A DNA stretch of 31,914 nucleotides. Origin: CAZEHS01 sp964511875. GTDB lineage: Bacteria; Bacillota; Clostridia; Peptostreptococcales; Acidaminobacteraceae. Positions within the stretch are counted from its first letter, which is position 1, and the number at the start of each line of letters is the position of its first letter. Location of the stretch: contig CAZEHS010000025.1 in the NCBI GenBank assembly GCA_964511875.1, positions 1 to 31,914 of the forward strand, given 5' to 3'. The notes beneath the pieces are model-generated. The model had not been told where the DNA came from, did no database searches, and saw nothing but the letters and a program-made list of their open reading frames with translations. This document shows, piece after piece, positions 23,550 to 30,153 of this stretch. Made by a program: the position numbers and the translations under genes.

Positions 23550-25290
23550 AACCTTCTCCTAAATCGACAGGCAGATACACCTTGAATTTTGTGCTTACAC
23601 CTATGATGCTCTCGATTTCTATTCGGCCGCGGTTTTCTTCAACCAATTTCGAAACGACGGATAAACCCAAGCCGATTCCCTTCGGCTTGGTGGTAAAGAA
23701 CGGATCGAATATTTTTTCGCTGACATCTTCGTTGATGCCGCTTCCATTGTCTTCAAAGCTGATCAAAACATAAGACAGCCCCTCTATATCGGCATTTTCA
23801 ATACTGATAGTAAGCTGACCCTTGTCATCCATGGCATCAATGGCGTTTTTGATTATATTGATGAATATCTGCTCGGCCTGGGCCTTGTCCACAAACGTCG
23901 TTGAATGCTCAGAGCGGTTGTAATAGTTCAAAACGATGTTCTTCCTGGACATGCTTTCTTTTGTCAGCTCGATGGTCTTATTCAGGATATCAGGGACATT
24001 GGCCCATTCATGTCTGCTTTTTTGTGGTTTGGAAAAATCCAGCAGCTCAGTCACCAGATTGTTTATCCTATCGATTTCATATGTGATTCCATCAGCAAGA
24101 TCAATGCTGGACAGTTGATTATCTGCAGTAAACCTGCTTTTGATAACCTGAATCCCGGTCTTGATGCCGGTAAGGGGATTCCTGATTTCGTGGGCAAGAC
24201 CTGCTGCGAATTCGCCTACAGAAGCCAGTCTGTTTACGCGTACGATGTTGTTCTCCAGAGTTTTACGCTCAGTAATATCATTAAAACTGCAAATGACTCC
24301 CTTTATATGCTCATCATCCTTTTTCAATAGGGAGGTGCTTACATCGAGATAGATCGTCTTGCTGATAAGATTGGAGTAGACAGGGATGACTCTGTTGATG
24401 CTTTTCCTGGATTCTATCGTCTTGCTGAGCTGCTTGTTGAGCTCATAAGAAATGAGATCATCGTTCTGGTAATTTTCAAAAATACGTGTACCGGCTTCAT
24501 TGATTGTCAGCAGCTGGCCGTTCTGATCCGTTGTCATGATGCCGATGGATATGTTTTTCAGTATGTCATCATTGAATTGTTTCATTTCAATGAGATTCTC
24601 GGCACTGGAATCCAGCTGATCGATCATGTTATTGAAGGATTTAGCCAGGACTCCGATTTCATCACTTCGGTTGATGCTGATTTTTTCTTTGAGATTGTTG
24701 AGCTCGATGCGTTTACAGATTTCAGCAAATTTCTTGATCGGCTTCGAAATGTTATGGGCAATGAAAATGATTGACTGCATTGAAAACACAAGAAAGATGA
24801 TAGCCATCAGAAAGGTGTATTTTTGTATGTCAAGCAGCTCTTCCATGAATATGGATTTATCTATGCCGAGTACAAGAGTCCAGTTCCAGCGGTCATATCG
24901 GTCAAAGATGAGCAGCAGGTTGTCCTTGTCGAAAATATGGCTGCTGCCGCTGCTGCTGATTGTTTCCAGATTGGGAGTGGTCAGGCTGGAATTATTCACG
25001 ACGTAGTGATTGCCATCCAGTATTATGAAATTTTCCTTGTTCAGTTTCTTGAAGTGCTTCTCCGCTTCACTCTTGCCTTCCGCCAGTGAAATTTTACTGC
25101 TTAGGACCTTGTCATCCAGCATCTCGATATAAGCAATCTGTTCTTTTAATGAGCTCTCCATATTCTTGACTTTATCATTGAATAGAAGCTGGTAGCCATT
25201 GACATAGGAAACTATCCCAAGAATGATGATCGGGAGGATAGAAAGGGTCATGAAAGGGATCAGGATTTTATTTTCAATATCAAATTTCAT
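23524..25290 (-). CDS. Sensor histidine kinase (HAMP-PAS-HisKA-HATPase)
   Basis: This 588-residue protein has a membrane helix at about 8-30 and an extracytoplasmic sensor region (31-155). A second helix (157-178), a HAMP domain (about 180-232) and a PAS domain (about 238-345, ending GVICSFNDITERK) follow. The phospho-acceptor H367 lies in LAHEIRNPLTG. The ATPase domain shows the N box (FINIIKNAIDAMDDKG) and G boxes (FEDNGSGI, GIGLGLSV). The NtrB-like H box fits its NtrC-type partner encoded next. Its ATGA start overlaps the stop of the symporter gene, so the two are translationally coupled. Confidence 0.94.
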   Translation of the reverse strand: MKFDIENKILIPFMTLSILPIIILGIVSYVNGYQLLFNDKVKNMESSLKEQIAYIEMLDDKVLSSKISLAEGKSEAEKHFKKLNKENFIILDGNHYVVNNSSLTTPNLETISSSGSSHIFDKDNLLLIFDRYDRWNWTLVLGIDKSIFMEELLDIQKYTFLMAIIFLVFSMQSIIFIAHNISKPIKKFAEICKRIELNNLKEKISINRSDEIGVLAKSFNNMIDQLDSSAENLIEMKQFNDDILKNISIGIMTTDQNGQLLTINEAGTRIFENYQNDDLISYELNKQLSKTIESRKSINRVIPVYSNLISKTIYLDVSTSLLKKDDEHIKGVICSFNDITERKTLENNIVRVNRLASVGEFAAGLAHEIRNPLTGIKTGIQVIKSRFTADNQLSSIDLADGITYEIDRINNLVTELLDFSKPQKSRHEWANVPDILNKTIELTKESMSRKNIVLNYYNRSEHSTTFVDKAQAEQIFINIIKNAIDAMDDKGQLTISIENADIEGLSYVLISFEDNGSGINEDVSEKIFDPFFTTKPKGIGLGLSVVSKLVEENRGRIEIESIIGVSTKFKVYLPVDLGEGYDNENPDS

Positions 25291-26741
25291 GGCGCGTTCC
25301 TTACAGCATTCTTTATGTCCTGTTCCTCTCGATAGGTTGCCCGGCTCACGTAATAGAAAATCAGGAAGGAAATGATCAGTCCAGGTAAAACGGGATGAAC
25401 GAACATGGGGACGTCACCCTTAAGATCTAGCAGATAGAATGTCGCAGTTGCAATGATTCCGCCTATTGAAGAATAGACAGCCCCTTGCAGGGTGGCCTTT
25501 TTCCAGTAGAGCCCGCCGTAAAGCGGAAACAGGAAAGTAACTGCGAAGATGGTCCAGATATAACTTCCATAGATCAACAGCGTTTCGGGAGGATTAATGG
25601 ACAGCAGCAGTGAGATTGTTCCAGCGAAGAAAATGATAACTCTGGTCAAGGTCAGAAATCTGTCGTTGTCCAGCTTGCGGTTGAATACATTCATATAGAT
25701 GTCATAGCTGAAGCTGCTGGAGAGCAGGAGCAGCTGGGAGTTCGCCGTCGATATCGATGCAGCCAGTATGCTGATGAAGATGATGCCGCTGAAATTGGAA
25801 TAAATTTTGGTATTGATGATATATGGGAGGACTCTGTCAACTGATCCGATGCTGCTGATGGAAGGTTCAAGAACCCTGCTGCCTATCCCGATTATCATGA
25901 GCCCCAGATAAAGTACTCCCATGACAATGACGGAATAGCTGATCATCTGCATTCCGATCTTCTTACTTTTTGCTGATGTGATCCGGATGAGATATTGTGG
26001 ATTTGCAGCAGTTCCAAGTCCCCAGGCTAAACTTGTGGAGAAAATCATCAGGGGGCTGAACAGATTGTTGGCAGACAGATCCAGCAGTGCGCCGTCAGTA
26101 AGAGCAGCAGCTTTTTCATGCATGAGGGTTATGCTTCCGATATCGTGGACGATATAGCCTGCGGCTAAAAAGATACCGATGATGACAAGTACGAAATTCA
26201 GGGCATCTGTACGGGCAACAGAAAACAGACCGCCGAAACTGGTATAGACAACAAACAGATAAATCAGGAAAATTGCAATGGTGTAATTGATGTCGAGCAA
26301 CTCAGAAACCACAAGACCGAAGCCCTTTATCTGAATGATGATATACAGGATATATGAAATGACAATGATTACGCCTGCGAATACCTGAAAACCCGGACTG
26401 TTGTAACGGAGCCTGAAATACTCCGGAATCGTAACGATGTCATAATCACGAATCTTGTTTGCTGCAAAAATCAGACAAGACGCTCCAAGAAACCAGCCGA
26501 CGACGGAATAAAGGATCGTGGAGTACCCGAATGCATAAACCGATCCGGTGACACTTTGCATGGATACCGCGCTGAACCAGGTGGCCGTAAAGGTGAAGAT
26601 GCTGGTATATATGCCCAGACTGTTTCCTGCAACACAAAAGTCTTTGATCGTGTTGGTCTTCTTGAAGCCGTTCTTCCCCCACAGCAGCAATGCGATGGTG
26701 TAAACGGCAAAATAAAGCATGTACACGATCACTCTATTCAT
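25287..26741 (-). CDS. Sodium:solute symporter (SSS/SLC5 family)
   Basis: This 484-residue polytopic protein has about 13 hydrophobic segments. Family features are the unwound first-helix region FTATWFSAVSMQSVTGSVYAFG (around residues 50-71), IPEYFRLRYNSPGFQ and SILAASISTANSQLLLLSSSFSYDIY (about 325-350). These sodium symporters take up sugars, amino acids, carboxylates or similar solutes; the substrate cannot be read from sequence. It is placed between a 45-aa membrane protein and the kinase and overlaps both. That layout recalls CbrA-type systems, in which an SSS transporter domain is fused to a kinase. It may serve as transporter, co-sensor or both. Confidence 0.93.
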   Translation of the reverse strand: MNRVIVYMLYFAVYTIALLLWGKNGFKKTNTIKDFCVAGNSLGIYTSIFTFTATWFSAVSMQSVTGSVYAFGYSTILYSVVGWFLGASCLIFAANKIRDYDIVTIPEYFRLRYNSPGFQVFAGVIIVISYILYIIIQIKGFGLVVSELLDINYTIAIFLIYLFVVYTSFGGLFSVARTDALNFVLVIIGIFLAAGYIVHDIGSITLMHEKAAALTDGALLDLSANNLFSPLMIFSTSLAWGLGTAANPQYLIRITSAKSKKIGMQMISYSVIVMGVLYLGLMIIGIGSRVLEPSISSIGSVDRVLPYIINTKIYSNFSGIIFISILAASISTANSQLLLLSSSFSYDIYMNVFNRKLDNDRFLTLTRVIIFFAGTISLLLSINPPETLLIYGSYIWTIFAVTFLFPLYGGLYWKKATLQGAVYSSIGGIIATATFYLLDLKGDVPMFVHPVLPGLIISFLIFYYVSRATYREEQDIKNAVRNAP

Positions 26742-26871
26742 GATCCTTCACCTTCCTGTGCTGAAGCATATAGGAAAGGATAGTGGGAAGAAAGGTGGAT
26801 AATAAGAACAACCCTCCGCCTATGATGACCGTCTTTAGCGGAAGGCCCAGAATCAGTATCTCCTTACTCAT
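26734..26871 (-). CDS. Small membrane protein (45 aa) upstream of the symporter
   Basis: This 45-residue frame starts at ATG 26871 with GAGGT seven bases upstream and ends at TAG 26734-26736, overlapping the symporter start by 8 nt. It has one hydrophobic helix (about residues 14-36, VIIGGGLFLLSTFLPTIL) and a charged tail (QHRKVKDHE). Small accessory membrane proteins encoded directly before SSS transporters are known, but I do not recognise this sequence. The strong ribosome binding site, tight overlap and membrane helix support it as real. It may stabilise or modulate the symporter. Confidence 0.75.
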   Translation of the reverse strand: MSKEILILGLPLKTVIIGGGLFLLSTFLPTILSYMLQHRKVKDHE

Positions 26872-26945
26872 TGAGCGACCTCTTTCTCATGGATTGGATT
26901 TTCTGCGGGCGTTTGCTGATTTTCTTTGCCCTCAGTATACACTAA

Positions 26946-26962
26946 GATAAGCGTTTCTTATC
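26946..26962. promoter_or_regulatory. GATAAG-N5-CTTATC dyad upstream of the symporter operon
   Basis: This perfect 6-bp inverted repeat with a 5-bp centre lies about 75 bp before the 45-aa gene. On the minus strand TATACT (26937-26942) beside it could be a -10. It is a candidate operator for the minus-strand operon; the binding protein is unknown. Confidence 0.4.
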
Positions 26963-27022
26963 AGCTCAATTTTCAATGAGGTGATAATAATGGAGAAGGT
27001 GAGCGCATCCGATCAACTGTGC

Positions 27023-27062
27023 GAATTCGCTCGGAAAATCCGTTCAGAATCGCTCGCAAATT
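27023..27062 (+). promoter_or_regulatory. Direct repeats upstream of the sigma-54 promoter, candidate enhancer sites
   Basis: GAATTCGCTCGGAAAAT (27023-27039) and GAATCGCTCGCAAATT (27047-27062) are near-identical copies spaced 24 bp apart. The first overlaps two small palindromes (GCGAATTCGC and CGGA-N3-TCCG). They lie 55-95 bp upstream of the -24 element, where NtrC-type activators bind. Confidence 0.6.
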
Positions 27063-27116
27063 CTTGTTAGAGGCTGGATAACGTGACTGAATCAGGCTTT
27101 CAGGCAAATTTCAAGT

Positions 27117-27132
27117 TGGCACTCCTTTTGCA
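27117..27132 (+). promoter_or_regulatory. Sigma-54 (-24/-12) promoter for the permease-selenoprotein unit
   Basis: TGGCAC-TCCTT-TTGCA matches the consensus TGGCACN5TTGCW exactly. It is followed about 48 bp later by the permease start with AGGAGGT. The intergenic region is shared with the divergent operon that encodes an NtrC-type activator. Confidence 0.88.
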
Positions 27133-27180
27133 ATGAATAATCAGTGTAATTAATAACTCATTATTCGAGGAGGTCAAGAC

Positions 27181-28545
27181 ATGGCAATGAAACGTGAATT
27201 TGGAAAAGAACAGCCCTATCTACCCGCAGGTCCGTTTAAGATTCGCATTCCTTTTGTGCACTATCGTTTTGAATGGGCGGATTATTTTCAGGGGCTGTTG
27301 ATGTGTGCAGTCTGCCTGGGTGCAATCCCCATGCTTACAGAGTATCTGGGGATGCCGTTCGAAGTAGCCATCGCAATTGTGGTTTTAAACGGGATCCTAT
27401 ACTGTGCACATGTCTTACTCGGGGATCCGGTGGTTCCTGGATGGGTTACACCGGCGATTCCGCTGCTGATGCTCCATGTTGCACAATTCCCCATGGGTCC
27501 GGAGCGGGTTCATGCACTTATTGCTTTCGAACTTACATTGGGAGTATTGGCTTTCGTATTAGGCGTGACCGGTTTAGGCAAAAAAATCATCAAACTCGTA
27601 CCGAATGCAATGCAGTGCGGAATCATACTGGGATCTGGATTTGCAGCAGTCATGGTCATTTTCAAACCCGAAGCGCGATTTGATACGTTCCCGATTTCTA
27701 TTACCATTTGTATCGGTCTCGGTTTCTATTTGTTGTTCTCCAATCAATTTAAAAGCATCCGCGACAGCAATATTGTCTTTAGGACAATCGGAAATTTAGG
27801 CATTCTTCCAGTGGTCCTCCTTGCTACCCTCGTGGGACCCCTTTCCGGTGAAACAGCCTGGCCGGTCCTTGAATGGGGATTCACTAAGCCCGACTTTACA
27901 ACACTTTTCAGCGAATGGACTGTCTTTGGACTAGGCTTCCCTCCATTGTCGATGTTCATTGCCGGCTTGCCAATGGTAATTTCATCGTACATCATTCTGT
28001 TTGGGGATATGATTCAATCCCAAGCGCTTTTGGAGGATTCAGGGAAAACGCGTCCGGATGAACTCATTGACTACAACCCGAACAGATCCCATATGATCTT
28101 TGGAATGAGAAACATGGTCATGTCGATCTTTGGTCCTGACATCACCATGTGCGGTCCCCTGTGGGCAGCTATGCAGGTCGTCGTCTGCCAACGATTCAAG
28201 CATGGCAGGAATGCGATGGATTCGATAAACGGCGGTGCTGGTTCCTTCCGATTCGGTACGCTGACAGGATATTTCCTGCTTCCGATTGTCACACTTGTTA
28301 AGCCTATTCTAGGGATTGCGTTGGCTTCAACGATGCTGATTCAGGGATATGTATCCGTAAAAGTCGGTGTTCTCAAAGCTCGTACTGCAAATGACCTGGG
28401 CATCGCAGGCGTGATGGGTGCAGTGCTGGCAACACGAGGCGCTGCATGGGGTCTGGGTGTGGGAATCGTACTTTGTCTGTTGATTCTTCTGGGCGGTAAT
28501 CCTGAAGATGATGAAGTCATCTTTGAACAGAAGGACGTCGCATAG
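27181..28545 (+). CDS. Polytopic permease, NCS2/solute carrier 23-like
   Basis: This 454-residue membrane protein has roughly 12-14 hydrophobic segments. It shows weak NCS2 (xanthine/uracil-type) features: LIAFELTLGVLAFVLGVTGLGKKIIKLVPNAMQCGIILGSGFAAV (about 115-160) is followed by further helices and a substrate-loop-like FGDMIQSQALLEDSG. The usual purine/pyrimidine motifs are not evident, so the substrate is unknown. The ATG has AGGAGGT at ideal spacing and lies downstream of a consensus sigma-54 promoter. The HesB-like selenoprotein gene follows 80 bp later, after a strong hairpin. The pairing suggests uptake of a compound processed by the selenoprotein pathway, but that is inference. Confidence 0.7.
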   Translation: MAMKREFGKEQPYLPAGPFKIRIPFVHYRFEWADYFQGLLMCAVCLGAIPMLTEYLGMPFEVAIAIVVLNGILYCAHVLLGDPVVPGWVTPAIPLLMLHVAQFPMGPERVHALIAFELTLGVLAFVLGVTGLGKKIIKLVPNAMQCGIILGSGFAAVMVIFKPEARFDTFPISITICIGLGFYLLFSNQFKSIRDSNIVFRTIGNLGILPVVLLATLVGPLSGETAWPVLEWGFTKPDFTTLFSEWTVFGLGFPPLSMFIAGLPMVISSYIILFGDMIQSQALLEDSGKTRPDELIDYNPNRSHMIFGMRNMVMSIFGPDITMCGPLWAAMQVVVCQRFKHGRNAMDSINGGAGSFRFGTLTGYFLLPIVTLVKPILGIALASTMLIQGYVSVKVGVLKARTANDLGIAGVMGAVLATRGAAWGLGVGIVLCLLILLGGNPEDDEVIFEQKDVA

Positions 28546-28559
28546 TCATTGCTTACCTG

Positions 28560-28589
28560 TGCCAGACGGCCCTTAACGGCTGTCTGGCA
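28560..28589 (+). other. Intercistronic hairpin between permease and selenoprotein genes
   Basis: A 12-bp stem (TGCCAGACGGCC/GGCTGTCTGGCA, one G-U pair) with a 6-nt loop has no T run after it. It is more likely an mRNA processing or stability element, or a partial terminator, than a full stop. Confidence 0.6.
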
Positions 28590-28625
28590 TCCTATTAAAA
28601 TAAAAACTTATTCTAAGAGGAAGAT

Positions 28626-28958
28626 ATGACTATCATTATTGGCGAAGGCGTTAAGGAATATATGAAAAAACATAATTCGGACCGGTTGATCGTAGACATG
28701 CGGATGACTGCAACCAACCTGGGGTGAGGCTGTGGAGGCACACGGAATTTCTACGTGCCTGAAGCCCGTTTGGGTTTTGCGAAAAGTAAAATGAATGGAT
28801 ATTCTGAAACTGCTGCCGATGGGATTCGAATCTTTCTAAGCAATCGTATTGATCAGCAGACAGTGAATGAAGTAACATTCCATTTGGAAAATAATCTGTT
28901 CTTTAAAATTCTCGAAGTAAAGGGAATTGAAATGAAAATGGAAGTGCCTACTGTGTAG
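28626..28958 (+). CDS. HesB-like selenoprotein (CC/Se motif family), TGA codon 34 read as selenocysteine
   Basis: The frame starts at ATG 28626 behind AGAGGA and runs 110 residues to TAG 28956-28958 if the in-frame TGA at 28725-28727 is decoded as Sec34. The motif is LG-Sec-GCGG (Sec34, Cys36). Protein-like sequence continues on both sides: MTIIIGEGVKEYMKK before, and RNFYVPEARLGFAKSK...GIRIF...EVTFHLENNLFFKILEVKGI after. This is the HesB/IscA-like (seleno)protein type. A stem-loop directly after the TGA is placed like a bacterial SECIS. A standard gene finder would call only the fragment from GTG 28755. A terminator follows, and co-transcription with the permease is likely. The biochemical role of the family is not established. 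Confidence 0.85.
28725..28767 (+). promoter_or_regulatory. Bacterial SECIS-like element at the TGA codon
   Basis: Starting right after TGA, GGCT pairs with AGCC (28728-28731 / 28763-28766). An inner stem AGGCAC/GTGCCT (28736-28741 / 28755-28760) closes a 13-nt loop that begins about 15 nt after the TGA and contains GG. Position and size fit a SelB-binding bSECIS. Confidence 0.7.
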
Positions 28959-29005
28959 ACAGTGGTGATTGCGTAGACAGTATTTGTGTTTTTCATTGAG
29001 TCAGT

Positions 29006-29050
29006 ATAAGCATTACGTTGCAATTATGCATCGTAATGCTTATCTTTTTA
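29006..29050 (+). terminator. Terminator after the selenoprotein gene
   Basis: A 12-bp perfect stem (ATAAGCATTACG/CGTAATGCTTAT) with a 14-nt loop is followed by CTTTTT. It lies about 50 bp after the stop codon. Confidence 0.85.
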
Positions 29051-29054
29051 GGTG

Positions 29055-29151
29055 CGCAACCTCCTTACCGTATCTGTCACAATGGTCTGGAAATGGGCTG
29101 AATCAATGTACAGAGTTACATAGTAAGGGTTGCGGTCCAAGATCGGCAACC
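29055..29151 (+). promoter_or_regulatory. Competing inverted repeats upstream of the second sigma-54 promoter
   Basis: CGCAACC-TC-CTTAC (29055-29068) is complementary to GTAAG-GGTTGCG (29123-29134). The same GGTTGC (29128-29133) also pairs with GCAACC (29146-29151). The 24-bp dyad GGTTGC-N12-GCAACC sits 12 bp before the -24 element. As DNA it may be an activator site; as RNA the two pairings would exclude each other. Confidence 0.5.
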
Positions 29152-29162
29152 AAGGAGGGTTT

Positions 29163-29178
29163 TGGCACAGTAATTGCA
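29163..29178 (+). promoter_or_regulatory. Second sigma-54 promoter
   Basis: TGGCAC-AGTAA-TTGCA is an exact match to TGGCACN5TTGCW. It points towards nuoE, 475 bp downstream, with no convincing gene between. It either gives a long leader for the nuoE-nuoF operon or drives an untranslated RNA. Confidence 0.75.
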
Positions 29179-29652
29179 ATTGTAATCATCATATAGGCCT
29201 GAGCAAGTAATGTGTAATCTGAAAAGCAACCACTTTGCTAATTCATTAACAAACATGCAGTTTATTCAACCCGTGCCAAAACCGCGAACAAACAAGAAAC
29301 TTTAATGTTTAATGTTTAAACAAAGTCTTTCATATCTGCCGGTTTATGATTAAAATGAAGGATAGGGTGATCATAAAAAAAAGTGTTTGAAATGTGAAGG
29401 ACACTGATTGGAACAGGTTTATCCACTATGGCTTTTTAAGACACCTTCATAGACAGCCGTTTTGTTCTCTCTGGCTCCCATAAAGGCGAATAAATATTCA
29501 ATCTTTTGGCTTTTCAGCACCCGCCTTGGTGCGGTATAATAAATTTAACGGGAAAATAATTAATTCTTTAACAAAGATTTAACGGGTGTAATGACTCTGG
29601 TTACAGGGTCTGGCAGGACGAGAAAATCAAAATTTGCATGAGGAGTGGTGAG
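29179..29652 (+). promoter_or_regulatory. Gene-free leader region with a sigma-A -10 and candidate Rex operator before nuoE
   Basis: No convincing open frame with a ribosome binding site was seen here. A consensus -10 TATAAT lies at 29535-29540, with a poor -35, preceded by a small GCACC/GGTGC hairpin. Just downstream, TAATTAA-TTCT-TTAACAA (29557-29574) matches the Rex operator shape TTGTTAA-N4-TTAACAA, with one half perfect. TTTAACGGG occurs twice (near 29545 and 29580). Rex senses the NADH/NAD ratio and commonly controls hydrogenase and NADH-linked genes, which fits the next operon. Confidence 0.5.
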
Positions 29653-30153
29653 ATGAATACAGTGGAAAAAAAGGAAATCAGCGAGATGGCGGCGGAACTC
29701 GATGCCATCATCGGTCATTATCAGGATTATAAGAACAACCTGATATCGATTCTCCAAAAAACTCAGGATGTGCTGGGTTATTTGCCCCAGGAGGCAATCG
29801 CTCATATAGCGGCCCGTACTGGAATTCAGGAAGCTAAGATATTCGGTGTGGCTACCTTTTACACTCAGTTCAAACTGAAGCCTACCGGTAAGCTCAACAT
29901 CATGATCTGCAAGGGCACTGCCTGTCATGTAAAAGGAGCCGGAGCTGTTGAAAAAGCTGTATTCGGCTATTTGGGAATCCAAAACGGCGGTACTACTGAC
30001 GATGGTCTTTTCTCATGCAACAGCGTCGCATGTCTGGGATGCTGCAGTCTTGCACCTGTAATGATGGTAGGTGAGACCGTATTCGCCAAGCTTACGCCAG
30101 AGTCTGCGGTAGAAGCCATCAAGTCCATAAGAGCAAGGGAGACACAAGGATGA
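29653..30153 (+). CDS. nuoE: NADH dehydrogenase / bifurcating hydrogenase 24-kDa-type subunit (NuoE/HydC-like)
   Basis: This 166-residue protein has an N-terminal helical part (DIIGHYQDYKNNLISILQKTQDVLGYLP) and a thioredoxin-like domain. The four cysteines for a [2Fe-2S] cluster are visible as CKGTAC (about residues 87-92) and CNSVAC (123-128), followed by LGCCSLAPVM. The start ATG 29653 has GGAG upstream; an in-frame ATG at 29638 precedes that site and is rejected. The stop overlaps the next start as ATGA. With the HydB-like neighbour it would pass electrons between NADH and a hydrogenase or formate dehydrogenase module encoded downstream of the window. Confidence 0.93.
   Translation: MNTVEKKEISEMAAELDAIIGHYQDYKNNLISILQKTQDVLGYLPQEAIAHIAARTGIQEAKIFGVATFYTQFKLKPTGKLNIMICKGTACHVKGAGAVEKAVFGYLGIQNGGTTDDGLFSCNSVACLGCCSLAPVMMVGETVFAKLTPESAVEAIKSIRARETQG

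Noticed and set aside
28755..28958. A separate 67-residue gene starting at GTG 28755
   Set aside because: It has no ribosome binding site, and its GTG lies in the right arm of the SECIS-like stem. The upstream frame with a strong ribosome binding site joins it through one TGA, so it is the C-terminal part of the selenoprotein.
28626..28958. Pseudogene caused by a nonsense mutation
   Set aside because: The TGA is at the expected catalytic position next to a Gly-Cys-Gly-Gly motif, followed by a stem-loop, and the frame is otherwise clean. Decay would not produce this arrangement.
28969..29196. 75-residue frame after the selenoprotein gene
   Set aside because: It overlaps the terminator, the inverted repeats and the sigma-54 promoter, has atypical composition and no ribosome binding site.
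29281..29520. Small RNA with AGTGT/ACACT and TGAAGG/CCTTCA pairings
   Set aside because: The stems are short and scattered, and no clear terminator follows. Not enough to call an RNA gene.
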